NCBI RefSeq assembly: GCF_021728535.1
Contig: NZ_JAKKDU010000015.1
Span: forward strand, 1 to 64,000
DNA length: 64,000 nucleotides
Source of the DNA: Wocania arenilitoris
GTDB taxonomy: Bacteria; Bacteroidota; Bacteroidia; Flavobacteriales; Flavobacteriaceae
Reading direction: 5' to 3'
The translations under genes and the position numbers were made by a program. A model generated the notes under the pieces. That model was not told the origin of the DNA. It saw nothing but the letters and a program-made list of their open reading frames with translations, and did no database searches. Of the stretch, positions 7,725-15,953 are shown piece after piece; the first letter of the stretch is position 1, and each line of letters starts with the position of its first letter.

Positions 7725-9024
7725 TTTTCCAGTTTAACCTATCCATTTGATTATATGGCCATGGCGCTCCATTATTTTCAATATTAGTCATCATGTTATT
7801 AAGCTCGGTTGGTGCCGCGGATTGCTCCATAACTAAATAACGACGCATATCTAAAATAATTGATAAAGGATCAATGCTAACAGGACAAGCTTCTGTACAA
7901 GCATTACACGATGTGCATGCCCAGAGCTCTTCGCGTGTAATATAATTATCTAAAAGTTGTTTTCCATCTTCTTTAAACTCGCCTTTATTGATATCTATAT
8001 TTTTTCCCACTTCTTCTAAACGGTCTCTGGTGTCCATCATAATTTTACGAGGCGATAACTTTTTGCCAGTTTGGTTAGCAGGACATTCGCTAGTGCATCG
8101 TCCACATTCTGTACAAGTATAGGCGTTTAATAGCTGTACCCAATTTAAATCTTGAACATCACTAGCTCCAAATTTTTCTGGTGCTTCGCCATCATCTTCA
8201 GGCACTGCATAAGGATCGGCATCAGGATCCATCATAAGTTGCACTTCTTTTGTTACCGCTTCTAAATTATCTAATTGCCCTTTTGGTGCTAATTTACCGT
8301 AATAAGTATTTGGGAATGCTAATAAAATGTGTAGGTGTTTTGAAAAGTACAAGTAATTTAAAAATACTAGAATACCAATAATATGAAGCCACCAAGCGCC
8401 TCTTTCTATAAAATGAAGTGTACCTTCGGATAAACCGTTGAATAATGGTGCGATATGTTGACTAATTACATTACCTGAATTTAACTCTTGAAAATGCACA
8501 TCGGTAGCATTCATAATTAAAAACAATGTCATTAACACCATTTCGAAATACAGAATAAAATTACCATCATTTTTTGGCCAACTGGTCATCTCTCTTTTCC
8601 AAAAACGAGCCAGTTTTATAACATTTCTGCGAACCCAAAAAACAATAACCGATATAAATACCAAAATAGCAAGCACTTCAAAAGCTCCTATTAAAAATCC
8701 GTAAACTGATTCTGGCAATACTTTTAATCCAATTCTGTGGGTTCTGAATATGCCATCTATAATAATTTCTAAAACTTCTATATTAATGATAATAAACCCA
8801 ACATAAACTATAAGATGCAAAAAACCAGCTACAGGACGACGTACCATTTTACTTTGTCCAAGGGCAATCATAGTCATGTTTTTAAAACGTTGTGATTTAT
8901 TATCACTAACATCAACATCTCGACCTAATTTAATATTGCGAATTAATTTTTTTACATTTTTTGCAAAATAACCAATACCAATAATTAGTAGGATTGCAAA
9001 AAGTATATTAGGCAAATATTCCAT
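7717..9024 (-). CDS. Membrane Fe-S protein with cytochrome b-like N-terminus and two 4Fe-4S clusters (HdrE+HdrC / DsrM-like)
   Basis: The 435-residue protein has five or so transmembrane segments in its first 240 residues, resembling the NarI/HdrE/DsrM b-type cytochrome fold. Candidate haem ligands include H70, H204, H214, H230 and H232. A soluble C-terminal part carries two ferredoxin motifs: CTECGRCTSECP (C304, C307, C310, C314) and CTSCNACTEACP (C370, C373, C376, C380). It should pass electrons between the menaquinone pool and the CCG protein encoded two genes downstream. It lies eight bases after the MCE gene. Quinone use and direction of flow are inference from the HdrDE/DsrMK families. 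Confidence 0.88.
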   Translation of the reverse strand: MEYLPNILFAILLIIGIGYFAKNVKKLIRNIKLGRDVDVSDNKSQRFKNMTMIALGQSKMVRRPVAGFLHLIVYVGFIIINIEVLEIIIDGIFRTHRIGLKVLPESVYGFLIGAFEVLAILVFISVIVFWVRRNVIKLARFWKREMTSWPKNDGNFILYFEMVLMTLFLIMNATDVHFQELNSGNVISQHIAPLFNGLSEGTLHFIERGAWWLHIIGILVFLNYLYFSKHLHILLAFPNTYYGKLAPKGQLDNLEAVTKEVQLMMDPDADPYAVPEDDGEAPEKFGASDVQDLNWVQLLNAYTCTECGRCTSECPANQTGKKLSPRKIMMDTRDRLEEVGKNIDINKGEFKEDGKQLLDNYITREELWACTSCNACTEACPVSIDPLSIILDMRRYLVMEQSAAPTELNNMMTNIENNGAPWPYNQMDRLNWKNE

Positions 9025-9032
9025 TTTAATAT

Positions 9033-9965
9033 TTAGTTAGTTTCTGGTTCTTTATAAGGGATTTCTTTTTTCGAAAGAATTCTAAAATAACGCTTTGGAT
9101 GCAGTTTTATATCTTTTAAAAGTGCTTCTAATTCTTCTGTGGCACCTTCCATATTTTTATACAAACCATCATCCTTAAGTAGTTTTCCTAAAGAGCCTTT
9201 GCCATTATCTATAGTTGTTAAAAGCTTGTTTAAATTATTTAATGTTGTATTTAAGGTCTCTACAGTGGCTCCAACATTTGCATCTTTTAATTGAGTTACT
9301 AATAAAGATAAATCAGTACTAGTTGTTTTAAAACGCTCAAGAATGGTTGTAATATTATCATCATTCTTAGCTATAACACTATTTAAGGAGTTTGATGTGC
9401 TTTTAAATGATATTAAAGTTTTGTTTAATTCTTTTAATGTGCTTTTAAGCCCATTTTCTGAATCATCTGTAACAAATCTATTTAAACTTGTCATTAGTGT
9501 GTCTGTTGATCTTAAAGTGGAATTTAACTCGCTGCTTAAACCAGAAAAATTCTTTGAAAGACTAGCTACAAGCCCCTCTTCTACTTCAGATTTTAAAATA
9601 GAGCCAGATTTTGCTATGTCGCCATCTTCTGCTAATATTATGGCTATGGCATTGCCTCCCATTAAACCAGCTTCATACATTCTTACAATACTGTTCTTTG
9701 AAATTTTTAATTCACCATTTACAAAAAAAGCAACTTTAGTTTTACCTGTTTTATAATCGTAACTTATGTCTTTTATTTTACCGACTGAATTCCCTTTAAC
9801 AGTTACTAATGAAGACGTGGTTAGTGCATTGTAATCGAATTCTGTATAGTAAACATGACTATCTTCAAATAAATTTTGACCCTTTAAGTAATTGAATCCA
9901 AAAATAAAAAGGAATATTCCTGATAATATTAATATACCCGTTTTAACTTCTTTTGATATCTTCAA
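9033..9965 (-). CDS. MlaD/MCE-family lipid-transport protein
   Basis: The 310-residue protein has one N-terminal membrane anchor (about 10-27), a single MCE domain (about 35-115, with the typical LTTSSLVTVKGNSVGKI segment), and a long helical C-terminus with weak TLNxTLxxL periodicity. MCE proteins form hexameric rings that carry phospholipids between the two membranes. No mlaE permease or mlaF ATPase gene is adjacent, so the partners must be encoded elsewhere. It is cotranscribed with the upstream amidase gene (gap about 50 bases) and the downstream Fe-S operon. Confidence 0.9.
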   Translation of the reverse strand: MKISKEVKTGILILSGIFLFIFGFNYLKGQNLFEDSHVYYTEFDYNALTTSSLVTVKGNSVGKIKDISYDYKTGKTKVAFFVNGELKISKNSIVRMYEAGLMGGNAIAIILAEDGDIAKSGSILKSEVEEGLVASLSKNFSGLSSELNSTLRSTDTLMTSLNRFVTDDSENGLKSTLKELNKTLISFKSTSNSLNSVIAKNDDNITTILERFKTTSTDLSLLVTQLKDANVGATVETLNTTLNNLNKLLTTIDNGKGSLGKLLKDDGLYKNMEGATEELEALLKDIKLHPKRYFRILSKKEIPYKEPETN

Positions 9966-10015
9966 AATAAAATATTTAGTTAAACAAATTTAAGATAAAT
10001 TTAAAAAGAATGAAC

Positions 10016-11125
10016 CTAATTAGCAGTTGTTTTTAGCGCTTCGGTTAAAGATATTTTTTTACCGTCTTTAAATGCCACAATATAACCTGTCTTAAAACCA
10101 GCAGCTTTTGCTTCTTCTTCAAGCTTTTTTATAGCGCTATAATTTGAAGTTTCACCATAAAAATATTTGTATAAATTATTTTCTTTTGCTCTGGAAATAT
10201 TATCTAACCCTTTAAAATTATAAGGCTTTGTTTCTAAAGCTTTTGAGCTTGCTGCTATTTGAACTTTAAAAATAATATTGTTATATGTGGTTTCTGGTTG
10301 CTCTATTGTTTGCTGTTTTTCTTCAGTATAAACTTGGTTACTCACATTTAAATACAACGCTTTTTTATACTCTAAAATAGCATCTTTTATGGCTAAAGCC
10401 ATTTCTCGTTGTCCTTTGCTAGAGTTTAGATAAATACCTTCCCTTTTATTAGTTAAAAACCCAAGTTCTACTAAAACACTAGGCATAACAGTTTGGTGCA
10501 ATACTATAAAACCTGCTTGTTTAACTTTTCTGTCTTTTCGTTTTAATCTGTTAGTAAAATTATTTTGAATTAAACTAGCCAATTGTATGCTTTGATCTAA
10601 ATACTCTTCTTGCCCCAGCATAAGACTGATAAGTGATTCGGGGGAATTAGGATCGAATCCATTATAGTTTTTTTCGTGATCTTTTTCATAAAAAATAGCA
10701 GAATTCTCTTTTTTAGCAACCTCAAAGTTTGTTTTATTCCTATGAGTACCTAAAACAAATGTTCCTGCTCCATAAGCTTGACTAGTATGCGAATCGCAAT
10801 GCACAGAAACAAACAAATCTGCATTGGCTTTATTTGCTATTTTTCCTCTAACAAACAAATCAATAAGCTTATCTGTTTTTCTAGTGTAAACAACTTTTAT
10901 ACTTGGATCTTGCTCTAGAGCTTTACCTATTGCTAAAACTACTTTTAAAGCAATGTCTTTTTCTTTATAACCATTACCTAAATTCCCTGGGTCTCTTCCA
11001 CCATGGCCAGCATCTAAAACCACAACAAATTTATCAGAGTTCTGATTATCATCAACATTTATAAAAGATGAAAATGTTAATACTATTATAAAAGATACGA
11101 AAACTAATATTTTATTCGTTTGCAT
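10016..11125 (-). CDS. N-acetylmuramoyl-L-alanine amidase with SPOR-like C-terminus
   Basis: This exported zinc amidase (369 residues, signal peptide or anchor in the first ~22) cleaves the MurNAc-peptide bond of peptidoglycan. The Amidase_3 domain shows DAGHGGRD (first zinc His and following Asp), the VSVHCDSH segment with another zinc His, and the catalytic Glu in VLVELGFLTN. The last ~80 residues (FKVQIAAS to the end) look like a SPOR domain, which binds denuded septal glycan. It is divergent from the LptD-like gene. It heads the operon with the MCE and Fe-S genes. Confidence 0.92.
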   Translation of the reverse strand: MQTNKILVFVSFIIVLTFSSFINVDDNQNSDKFVVVLDAGHGGRDPGNLGNGYKEKDIALKVVLAIGKALEQDPSIKVVYTRKTDKLIDLFVRGKIANKANADLFVSVHCDSHTSQAYGAGTFVLGTHRNKTNFEVAKKENSAIFYEKDHEKNYNGFDPNSPESLISLMLGQEEYLDQSIQLASLIQNNFTNRLKRKDRKVKQAGFIVLHQTVMPSVLVELGFLTNKREGIYLNSSKGQREMALAIKDAILEYKKALYLNVSNQVYTEEKQQTIEQPETTYNNIIFKVQIAASSKALETKPYNFKGLDNISRAKENNLYKYFYGETSNYSAIKKLEEEAKAAGFKTGYIVAFKDGKKISLTEALKTTAN

Positions 11126-11231
11126 AAGTGTTTTAACGCGTAAAAATTCGGTTTATTACTCATTAATATTGAGCAAATATTTAATTTTAAATTTTTCCGT
11201 TGAATAATAAATTATCACAGAAAAATATATG

Positions 11232-11239
11232 TAATTTTG
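11232..11239 (+). promoter_or_regulatory. Bacteroidota -7 box TAATTTTG for the LptD-like gene
   Basis: The octamer TAATTTTG matches the Bacteroidota consensus TAnnTTTG. It includes a TTG at 11237 that would otherwise look like the gene's start codon. The nearest upstream TTG (11200-11202) lies 29 bases away, longer than the usual ~20, so the -33 element is not convincing. The box argues that translation starts downstream, at TTG 11288. Confidence 0.55.
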
Positions 11240-11287
11240 GCAATTCAAAAACCGAGCCATACTTTTACAAAAATACATTTAAAAGCG

Positions 11288-14020
11288 TTGCATACAAACA
11301 ACTTTAAAATACTTTTTGCCTTAAGTTTTACAGTGTTTATTAACATGTTTAGCTTCGCTCAAGATATTCCTAAACCAACAGACAGTATTAAGCCTGCTGT
11401 TAAAGATAGTTTGGTTATTAATGCTAAAGACTTAATTAAAAACGAAGCTCCTGCTGAAAAAGCGCAAGACACCACTAAAACAGACTCTATAAAACCTAAA
11501 AAAGAACTATTAGAGCATATTGTAAAATATACAGCTACTGATTACACATCCTTTAATCAAAAAAAACAAAAACTTTATTTATATAATGAAGCCGAAATTG
11601 ACTATGGAGACATCAACATTAAATCTGGTAGTATTACCATAGATTATAGCACCAATACGGTTTACGCCAAAGGTATTTTGGATTCTATTGGAGAATATAC
11701 TCAAGCGCCAATATTTACTCAAGGTAGTAATGTAGTTGAACCCGATTCTATTATTTTTAATACCAAAACCGAAAAAGCTTTAATTTATAATTCTAAAACT
11801 GAACAATCTGGTGGTACTGTTATTGCTCAAATAACAAAAAAGGAGAACGACTCTGTTTATTTTATACATCGAGGAAAATATACTACCGCCGAAGATTTAG
11901 AAGACCCAGAATATTACATCTTGTTAAGAAAAGCAAAAGTTGTTCCAGGTAAAAAAATTGTAACGGGTTTAGCAAATCTGTTTATTTACGAAGTACCAAC
12001 ACCTATTGGTCTTCCGTTTGCTTTTTTCCCGCAAAGCGAAAAACAAACTTCTGGTATTTTAATACCTAGTTTTGGTGAGCAAAACGATCGTGGTTATTTT
12101 TTACAAAATGGTGGTTATTATTTTGCTATAAGCGACTATATAGATTTAGCTGTTTTGGGCGATTATTATACCAACGGAAGCTACGGATTGCGTTTAGAAA
12201 ACAACTACGCAAAACGTTATAAATTTAGAGGTAATTTAGGATTTCGTTACGAAAATTTAATTACTAGCGAACGTGGTTTCCCCGATTACGCAAGATCTAC
12301 GGTTTACAATTTGCGTTGGTCGCACAGTCAAGATAGTAAAGCTAGTCCCAGCTCACGTTTTTCGGCTTCGGTAAATTTAGGTAGTAGCACCTATTATCGC
12401 CAGTCATTAAATCAAATTAATACAGGTAATTTTTTAAATAACACCTTAGCCTCATCTGTATCGTATTCTAAAACTTTTGAAGGTGAGCCGTCAGTAAATT
12501 TTAGTGTTACAGCTACGCATTCACAAAACACAAACACCGAGCAAATCAACATGACACTGCCTACATTTCAAGGTAACGTGAGTAGAATATTTCCCTTTGC
12601 ACCTAAAGTTGGATCGAAAAAAGGAATTATTCAAAATATAAATTTACAATATAGCGTAAGAGGAGAAAACAGAATTCAAACTACAGATTCGTCGTTCTTC
12701 AAAAAGGAAATGTTTGACGATGCCAAAACAGGTTTTCAACATTCTATCCCTATTAGCACAAACTTTAAAGTTTTTAAACATTTTAGTTTAAGTGCTTCTA
12801 CAAATTTTAATGAAACATGGACTTTTAAAACCATTAATAAGGTTTATGACAATTTAAATGATGAACTTATTACAGAAACTGTAAATGGTTTTGATGCCTT
12901 TAGAAGCTATAATTTTAGCACCAGCTTAGGTACCACAATTTATGGTATGTTTAACTTTAAAAACGAAAAAAAGGAAAACCCAAAAATACATGCTATTCGT
13001 CATGTTATTCGCCCATCAATAAGTTATAATATTAATCCTGCTTTTGATAGATATTATGAGTCTGCCGAGGTTATTAATGCCGATGGGCTTACACAAGCCG
13101 ATATTGATATTCTTCAAAACGACCCAAGTTTACAATACTCTAGATTTGAAGGTGGACTTTTTGGAGTTCCTGGCAGAAACTTCTCCAGCTCTATGGGAAT
13201 TTCTCTTGCTAACAATTTTGAAGCCAAAGTACGCGATAAAGATAGTACCGCAACTGAACCTAAAAAAATAGTTCTAATTAATAACTTAAATTTTTCTAGC
13301 TCGTATAATTTTGCTGGTGATTCATTGCAATGGAGCCCTGTAAGAATGAGTGGTGGCACACAATTATTTGACAATAAACTAAGCTTAAACTTTGGTGCAA
13401 CTTTAGACCCTTATGCTTTAGATAATAACAACAATAGAATAAATAAATTTAATATAGATAACGGAGGAAGCCTTTTTAGATTAACTAGTGCTAATGCTAC
13501 TATGAGCTACTCCTTATCGGGAGGAAAAGATGGTAAAGGACAAAATGATAGTAGCGATGCAGCATTAAATAACCCTGAAGACGTATTACCCAAAAATTTA
13601 GATTTTGCAAATCAGCAAATTGGCGTAGATTCAGATAAGGATGAGGATGACGATGATGAAGCTGAAAAAAGTGCTTTTTATAATTTTAAAATCCCATGGA
13701 GTTTACGTTTAGCTTATGCTGTTAACTATTCAAACTCAAGACGACAGAATGAAATATCTTCACACTCACTCATGTTTTCTGGTGATATTGAATTATCCCC
13801 TAAGTGGTCTGTTGGTGGGTCTTCTGGTTTCGATTTAAAAAACAAAGGGTTCACTTTTACGCAACTACGATTTGAGCGTGATTTATTAAGCTGGCGTATG
13901 AATTTTAGTTGGGTACCATTCAGCGCAAGAAGCTCATGGAATTTCTTTATAGGAATAAAATCGAATATTTTAAAAGATTTGAAATACGAAAAGCGTAGAC
14001 AGCCTGATCAACGGCTTTAA
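11288..14020 (+). CDS. LptD-like outer-membrane LPS assembly protein
   Basis: This large outer-membrane protein inserts LPS into the outer leaflet. The frame is open from TTG 11237, but that codon lies inside a TAATTTTG promoter box. TTG 11288 gives a clean signal peptide (HTNNFKILFALSFTV...FSFAQ) and is preferred, yielding 910 residues. A short Pro/Lys-rich linker is followed by an LptA/OstA-like strand region (about 95-235 from the preferred start) and then a long LptD-type beta-barrel (for example GLPFAFFPQSEKQTSGILIPSFG). An acidic insert, DSDKDEDDDDEAEK, lies near the C-terminus. It is divergent from the amidase gene. Confidence 0.88.
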   Translation: MHTNNFKILFALSFTVFINMFSFAQDIPKPTDSIKPAVKDSLVINAKDLIKNEAPAEKAQDTTKTDSIKPKKELLEHIVKYTATDYTSFNQKKQKLYLYNEAEIDYGDINIKSGSITIDYSTNTVYAKGILDSIGEYTQAPIFTQGSNVVEPDSIIFNTKTEKALIYNSKTEQSGGTVIAQITKKENDSVYFIHRGKYTTAEDLEDPEYYILLRKAKVVPGKKIVTGLANLFIYEVPTPIGLPFAFFPQSEKQTSGILIPSFGEQNDRGYFLQNGGYYFAISDYIDLAVLGDYYTNGSYGLRLENNYAKRYKFRGNLGFRYENLITSERGFPDYARSTVYNLRWSHSQDSKASPSSRFSASVNLGSSTYYRQSLNQINTGNFLNNTLASSVSYSKTFEGEPSVNFSVTATHSQNTNTEQINMTLPTFQGNVSRIFPFAPKVGSKKGIIQNINLQYSVRGENRIQTTDSSFFKKEMFDDAKTGFQHSIPISTNFKVFKHFSLSASTNFNETWTFKTINKVYDNLNDELITETVNGFDAFRSYNFSTSLGTTIYGMFNFKNEKKENPKIHAIRHVIRPSISYNINPAFDRYYESAEVINADGLTQADIDILQNDPSLQYSRFEGGLFGVPGRNFSSSMGISLANNFEAKVRDKDSTATEPKKIVLINNLNFSSSYNFAGDSLQWSPVRMSGGTQLFDNKLSLNFGATLDPYALDNNNNRINKFNIDNGGSLFRLTSANATMSYSLSGGKDGKGQNDSSDAALNNPEDVLPKNLDFANQQIGVDSDKDEDDDDEAEKSAFYNFKIPWSLRLAYAVNYSNSRRQNEISSHSLMFSGDIELSPKWSVGGSSGFDLKNKGFTFTQLRFERDLLSWRMNFSWVPFSARSSWNFFIGIKSNILKDLKYEKRRQPDQRL

Positions 14021-14081
14021 ACTAAAAAGGTAAATACAATAAGATTTCCTCCTTCGAGGTAATAACAAAAATGCCAATTCA

Positions 14082-14462
14082 ATGAAAAAAATAATTTCTA
14101 CAACAAGTGCTCCTACTCCTATTGGTCCATATAGTCAAGCTGTTTTAACAGGAAACACTCTTTATGCTTCGGGGCAAATTGCATTACATCCAGAAACTGG
14201 CATATTGGTTTTAGATGATATTAAAACTGAAACCAAACAAGTTATGGAAAATATAAAAGCGGTTTTAAAAGCAGCAAACATGACTTTTGATAACGTTATA
14301 AAATCCTCAATATTTATTAGTGATATGAATAATTTTGGAGAAATAAATGCTGTTTATGGGAGTTATTTTAACGAAGTTAATGCACCTGCTCGCGAAACAG
14401 TAGAAGTATCTAGATTACCAAAAGATGTAAATGTAGAAATTAGTATTATAGCTGCTAAGTAA
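14082..14462 (+). CDS. ridA: RidA family reactive intermediate/imine deaminase
   Basis: The 126-residue protein is full length for the YjgF/YER057c/UK114 family. These trimeric cytoplasmic enzymes hydrolyse reactive enamine/imine intermediates such as 2-aminoacrylate. The signature near the C-terminus (NAPARETVEVSRLPKDVNVE) contains the substrate-binding Arg, and the N-terminus APTPIGPYSQAV is typical. It follows the LptD-like gene by about 60 bases. It ends exactly where the convergent histidine kinase gene ends (no gap). Confidence 0.95.
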   Translation: MKKIISTTSAPTPIGPYSQAVLTGNTLYASGQIALHPETGILVLDDIKTETKQVMENIKAVLKAANMTFDNVIKSSIFISDMNNFGEINAVYGSYFNEVNAPARETVEVSRLPKDVNVEISIIAAK

Positions 14463-15878
14463 CTACGCTGGTCTATCTACTGAAGCATATTTTATAAGTA
14501 ACTTTTTTAACTTATCAACCTCAATGGGTTTTGCTAAAAAGGCATCAATACCAGCTAATTTAGCATTCTCGATATCCTCTTCAAAAGCGCTTGCAGACAC
14601 TGCTATAATTGGTGTTTTAAGTTTAGTGTATTTTCTTGTTCTTTTAATTTTTTCAGTGGCTTGGTATCCATCTAAATCTGGCATGTAAATATCCATAAAC
14701 ACCATATCAAAATCAAGTATTTTATACAAGTCAACTGCTTCTAAACCATTTTTAGCAAAGGTACAATCGGCACCTTGTTGCTCTAGCAAAAACTTAATCA
14801 CTTTCTGGTTCATCATGTTATCTTCAGCAACCAATACATTAAATGTATTAAGAAGTACAGGTTTAACCTCTGCACTAGGCATTTGAATATTTAATGTTTT
14901 TTTTAGTTGTAAACTAAAGTAAAATGTTGTGCCTTTGTTTTCTTTGCTTTCAATTTTAAGCTCTCCTCCCATTAATTTTACTAGATCTCTAGAAATTAAT
15001 AACCCATAACCTCCACCTCTGTAATCATTAAATTTAGAAACATCCACTTTCTTGGAGTTTTTAAGAATTCTTTTAACCTCGTAAGAACGCATACCAACAC
15101 CAGTATCTTTAATATAAAAAGTAACAATTTGATCGTCTTCAATACCAACTGTTTGATCAACAATAATTGTAATTTTTCCATTATTTGTAAACTTAATCGC
15201 GTTATTGATTAAGTTAATAAGTACTTGTTGAATCTTTGCTATGTCGCCTAAAACATAAAACTTTTTTTCGCTTTCAAACAAAAAATCAAACTCAAGTTCT
15301 AACCCTTTATCCCAAGCTTGATATTCGAAAATTTTAAACAATCTGGATAAATCAGTTTTTAAATTTATTGCAGCTAAATTAAGTGTCGCATCAGCTTCAT
15401 CAACTTTAGAATTATCAATAATCATGTTCACTAACTGTAGTAAATGCTCTGAAGAATAATCGGCAATTTCAACTTGTGCTTTTTGGTCAGCATCCAAATT
15501 AGTTTGTTTTAGCATATTTAACATTCCTAAAACCGTATTTAAAGGCGTTCTAATTTCATGACTCATATTAGCCAAATAAATAGATTTGTAATCAGCGGTG
15601 TCTAATGCATCATTTAATTTTTGCTTTAAATCAATTATAATATTAGTTAAATTATCAACTTCTAACTCGTTTGAGTATTGATTTTTAAAAAAGTGAAATG
15701 CAACATTAACCAGAACAATTATTAATACAGCAAATAATAAAGTGATGTTTCGTAAGTCTGTATTCTCATCAATAAAATTAAACCCAACAAAAAAAATAGC
15801 CACAAAAGCAATAACTACAAAAACAGACAAAATAACTTTTACTTGTGTAGGTTTTATTTGATTTTTAAAAAAAAGCAT
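14463..15878 (-). CDS. Hybrid sensor histidine kinase with C-terminal receiver
   Basis: The 471-residue protein has two N-terminal transmembrane helices (about 14-36 and 46-64) with almost no periplasmic loop. A HisKA domain follows (H107 in NMSHEIRTPLN), then an HATPase with N-box NLINNAIKF and G-boxes (DTGVGM, GGGYGL), then a receiver domain with phospho-acceptor D396. The lack of a sensor loop suggests it senses a membrane or intracellular state, or a partner protein. No response regulator gene is adjacent, so the final output is unknown. It is convergent with ridA. Confidence 0.92.
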   Translation of the reverse strand: MLFFKNQIKPTQVKVILSVFVVIAFVAIFFVGFNFIDENTDLRNITLLFAVLIIVLVNVAFHFFKNQYSNELEVDNLTNIIIDLKQKLNDALDTADYKSIYLANMSHEIRTPLNTVLGMLNMLKQTNLDADQKAQVEIADYSSEHLLQLVNMIIDNSKVDEADATLNLAAINLKTDLSRLFKIFEYQAWDKGLELEFDFLFESEKKFYVLGDIAKIQQVLINLINNAIKFTNNGKITIIVDQTVGIEDDQIVTFYIKDTGVGMRSYEVKRILKNSKKVDVSKFNDYRGGGYGLLISRDLVKLMGGELKIESKENKGTTFYFSLQLKKTLNIQMPSAEVKPVLLNTFNVLVAEDNMMNQKVIKFLLEQQGADCTFAKNGLEAVDLYKILDFDMVFMDIYMPDLDGYQATEKIKRTRKYTKLKTPIIAVSASAFEEDIENAKLAGIDAFLAKPIEVDKLKKLLIKYASVDRPA

Positions 15879-15916
15879 GATTGCGTTTAAAATTTATTTA
15901 TAAATATACTAAATAT

Positions 15917-15924
15917 CAAAGTTA
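15917..15924 (-). promoter_or_regulatory. Possible -7 box TAACTTTG for the histidine kinase gene
   Basis: Read on the minus strand the octamer is TAACTTTG (consensus TAnnTTTG), about 39 bases before the ATG. No TTG at the proper -33 spacing is seen, so support is modest. Confidence 0.4.
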
Positions 15925-15953
15925 TAATTACAAATAAATAGTGCTATAAATTA

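Noticed and set aside
9343-9756. A 137-residue plus-strand frame opposite the MCE gene
   Set aside because: Antisense shadow of a real gene with no recognisable motif or start context.
11237-11287. N-terminal 17-residue extension of the LptD-like protein from TTG 11237
   Set aside because: The codon is part of the TAATTTTG promoter box and the extension weakens the signal peptide.
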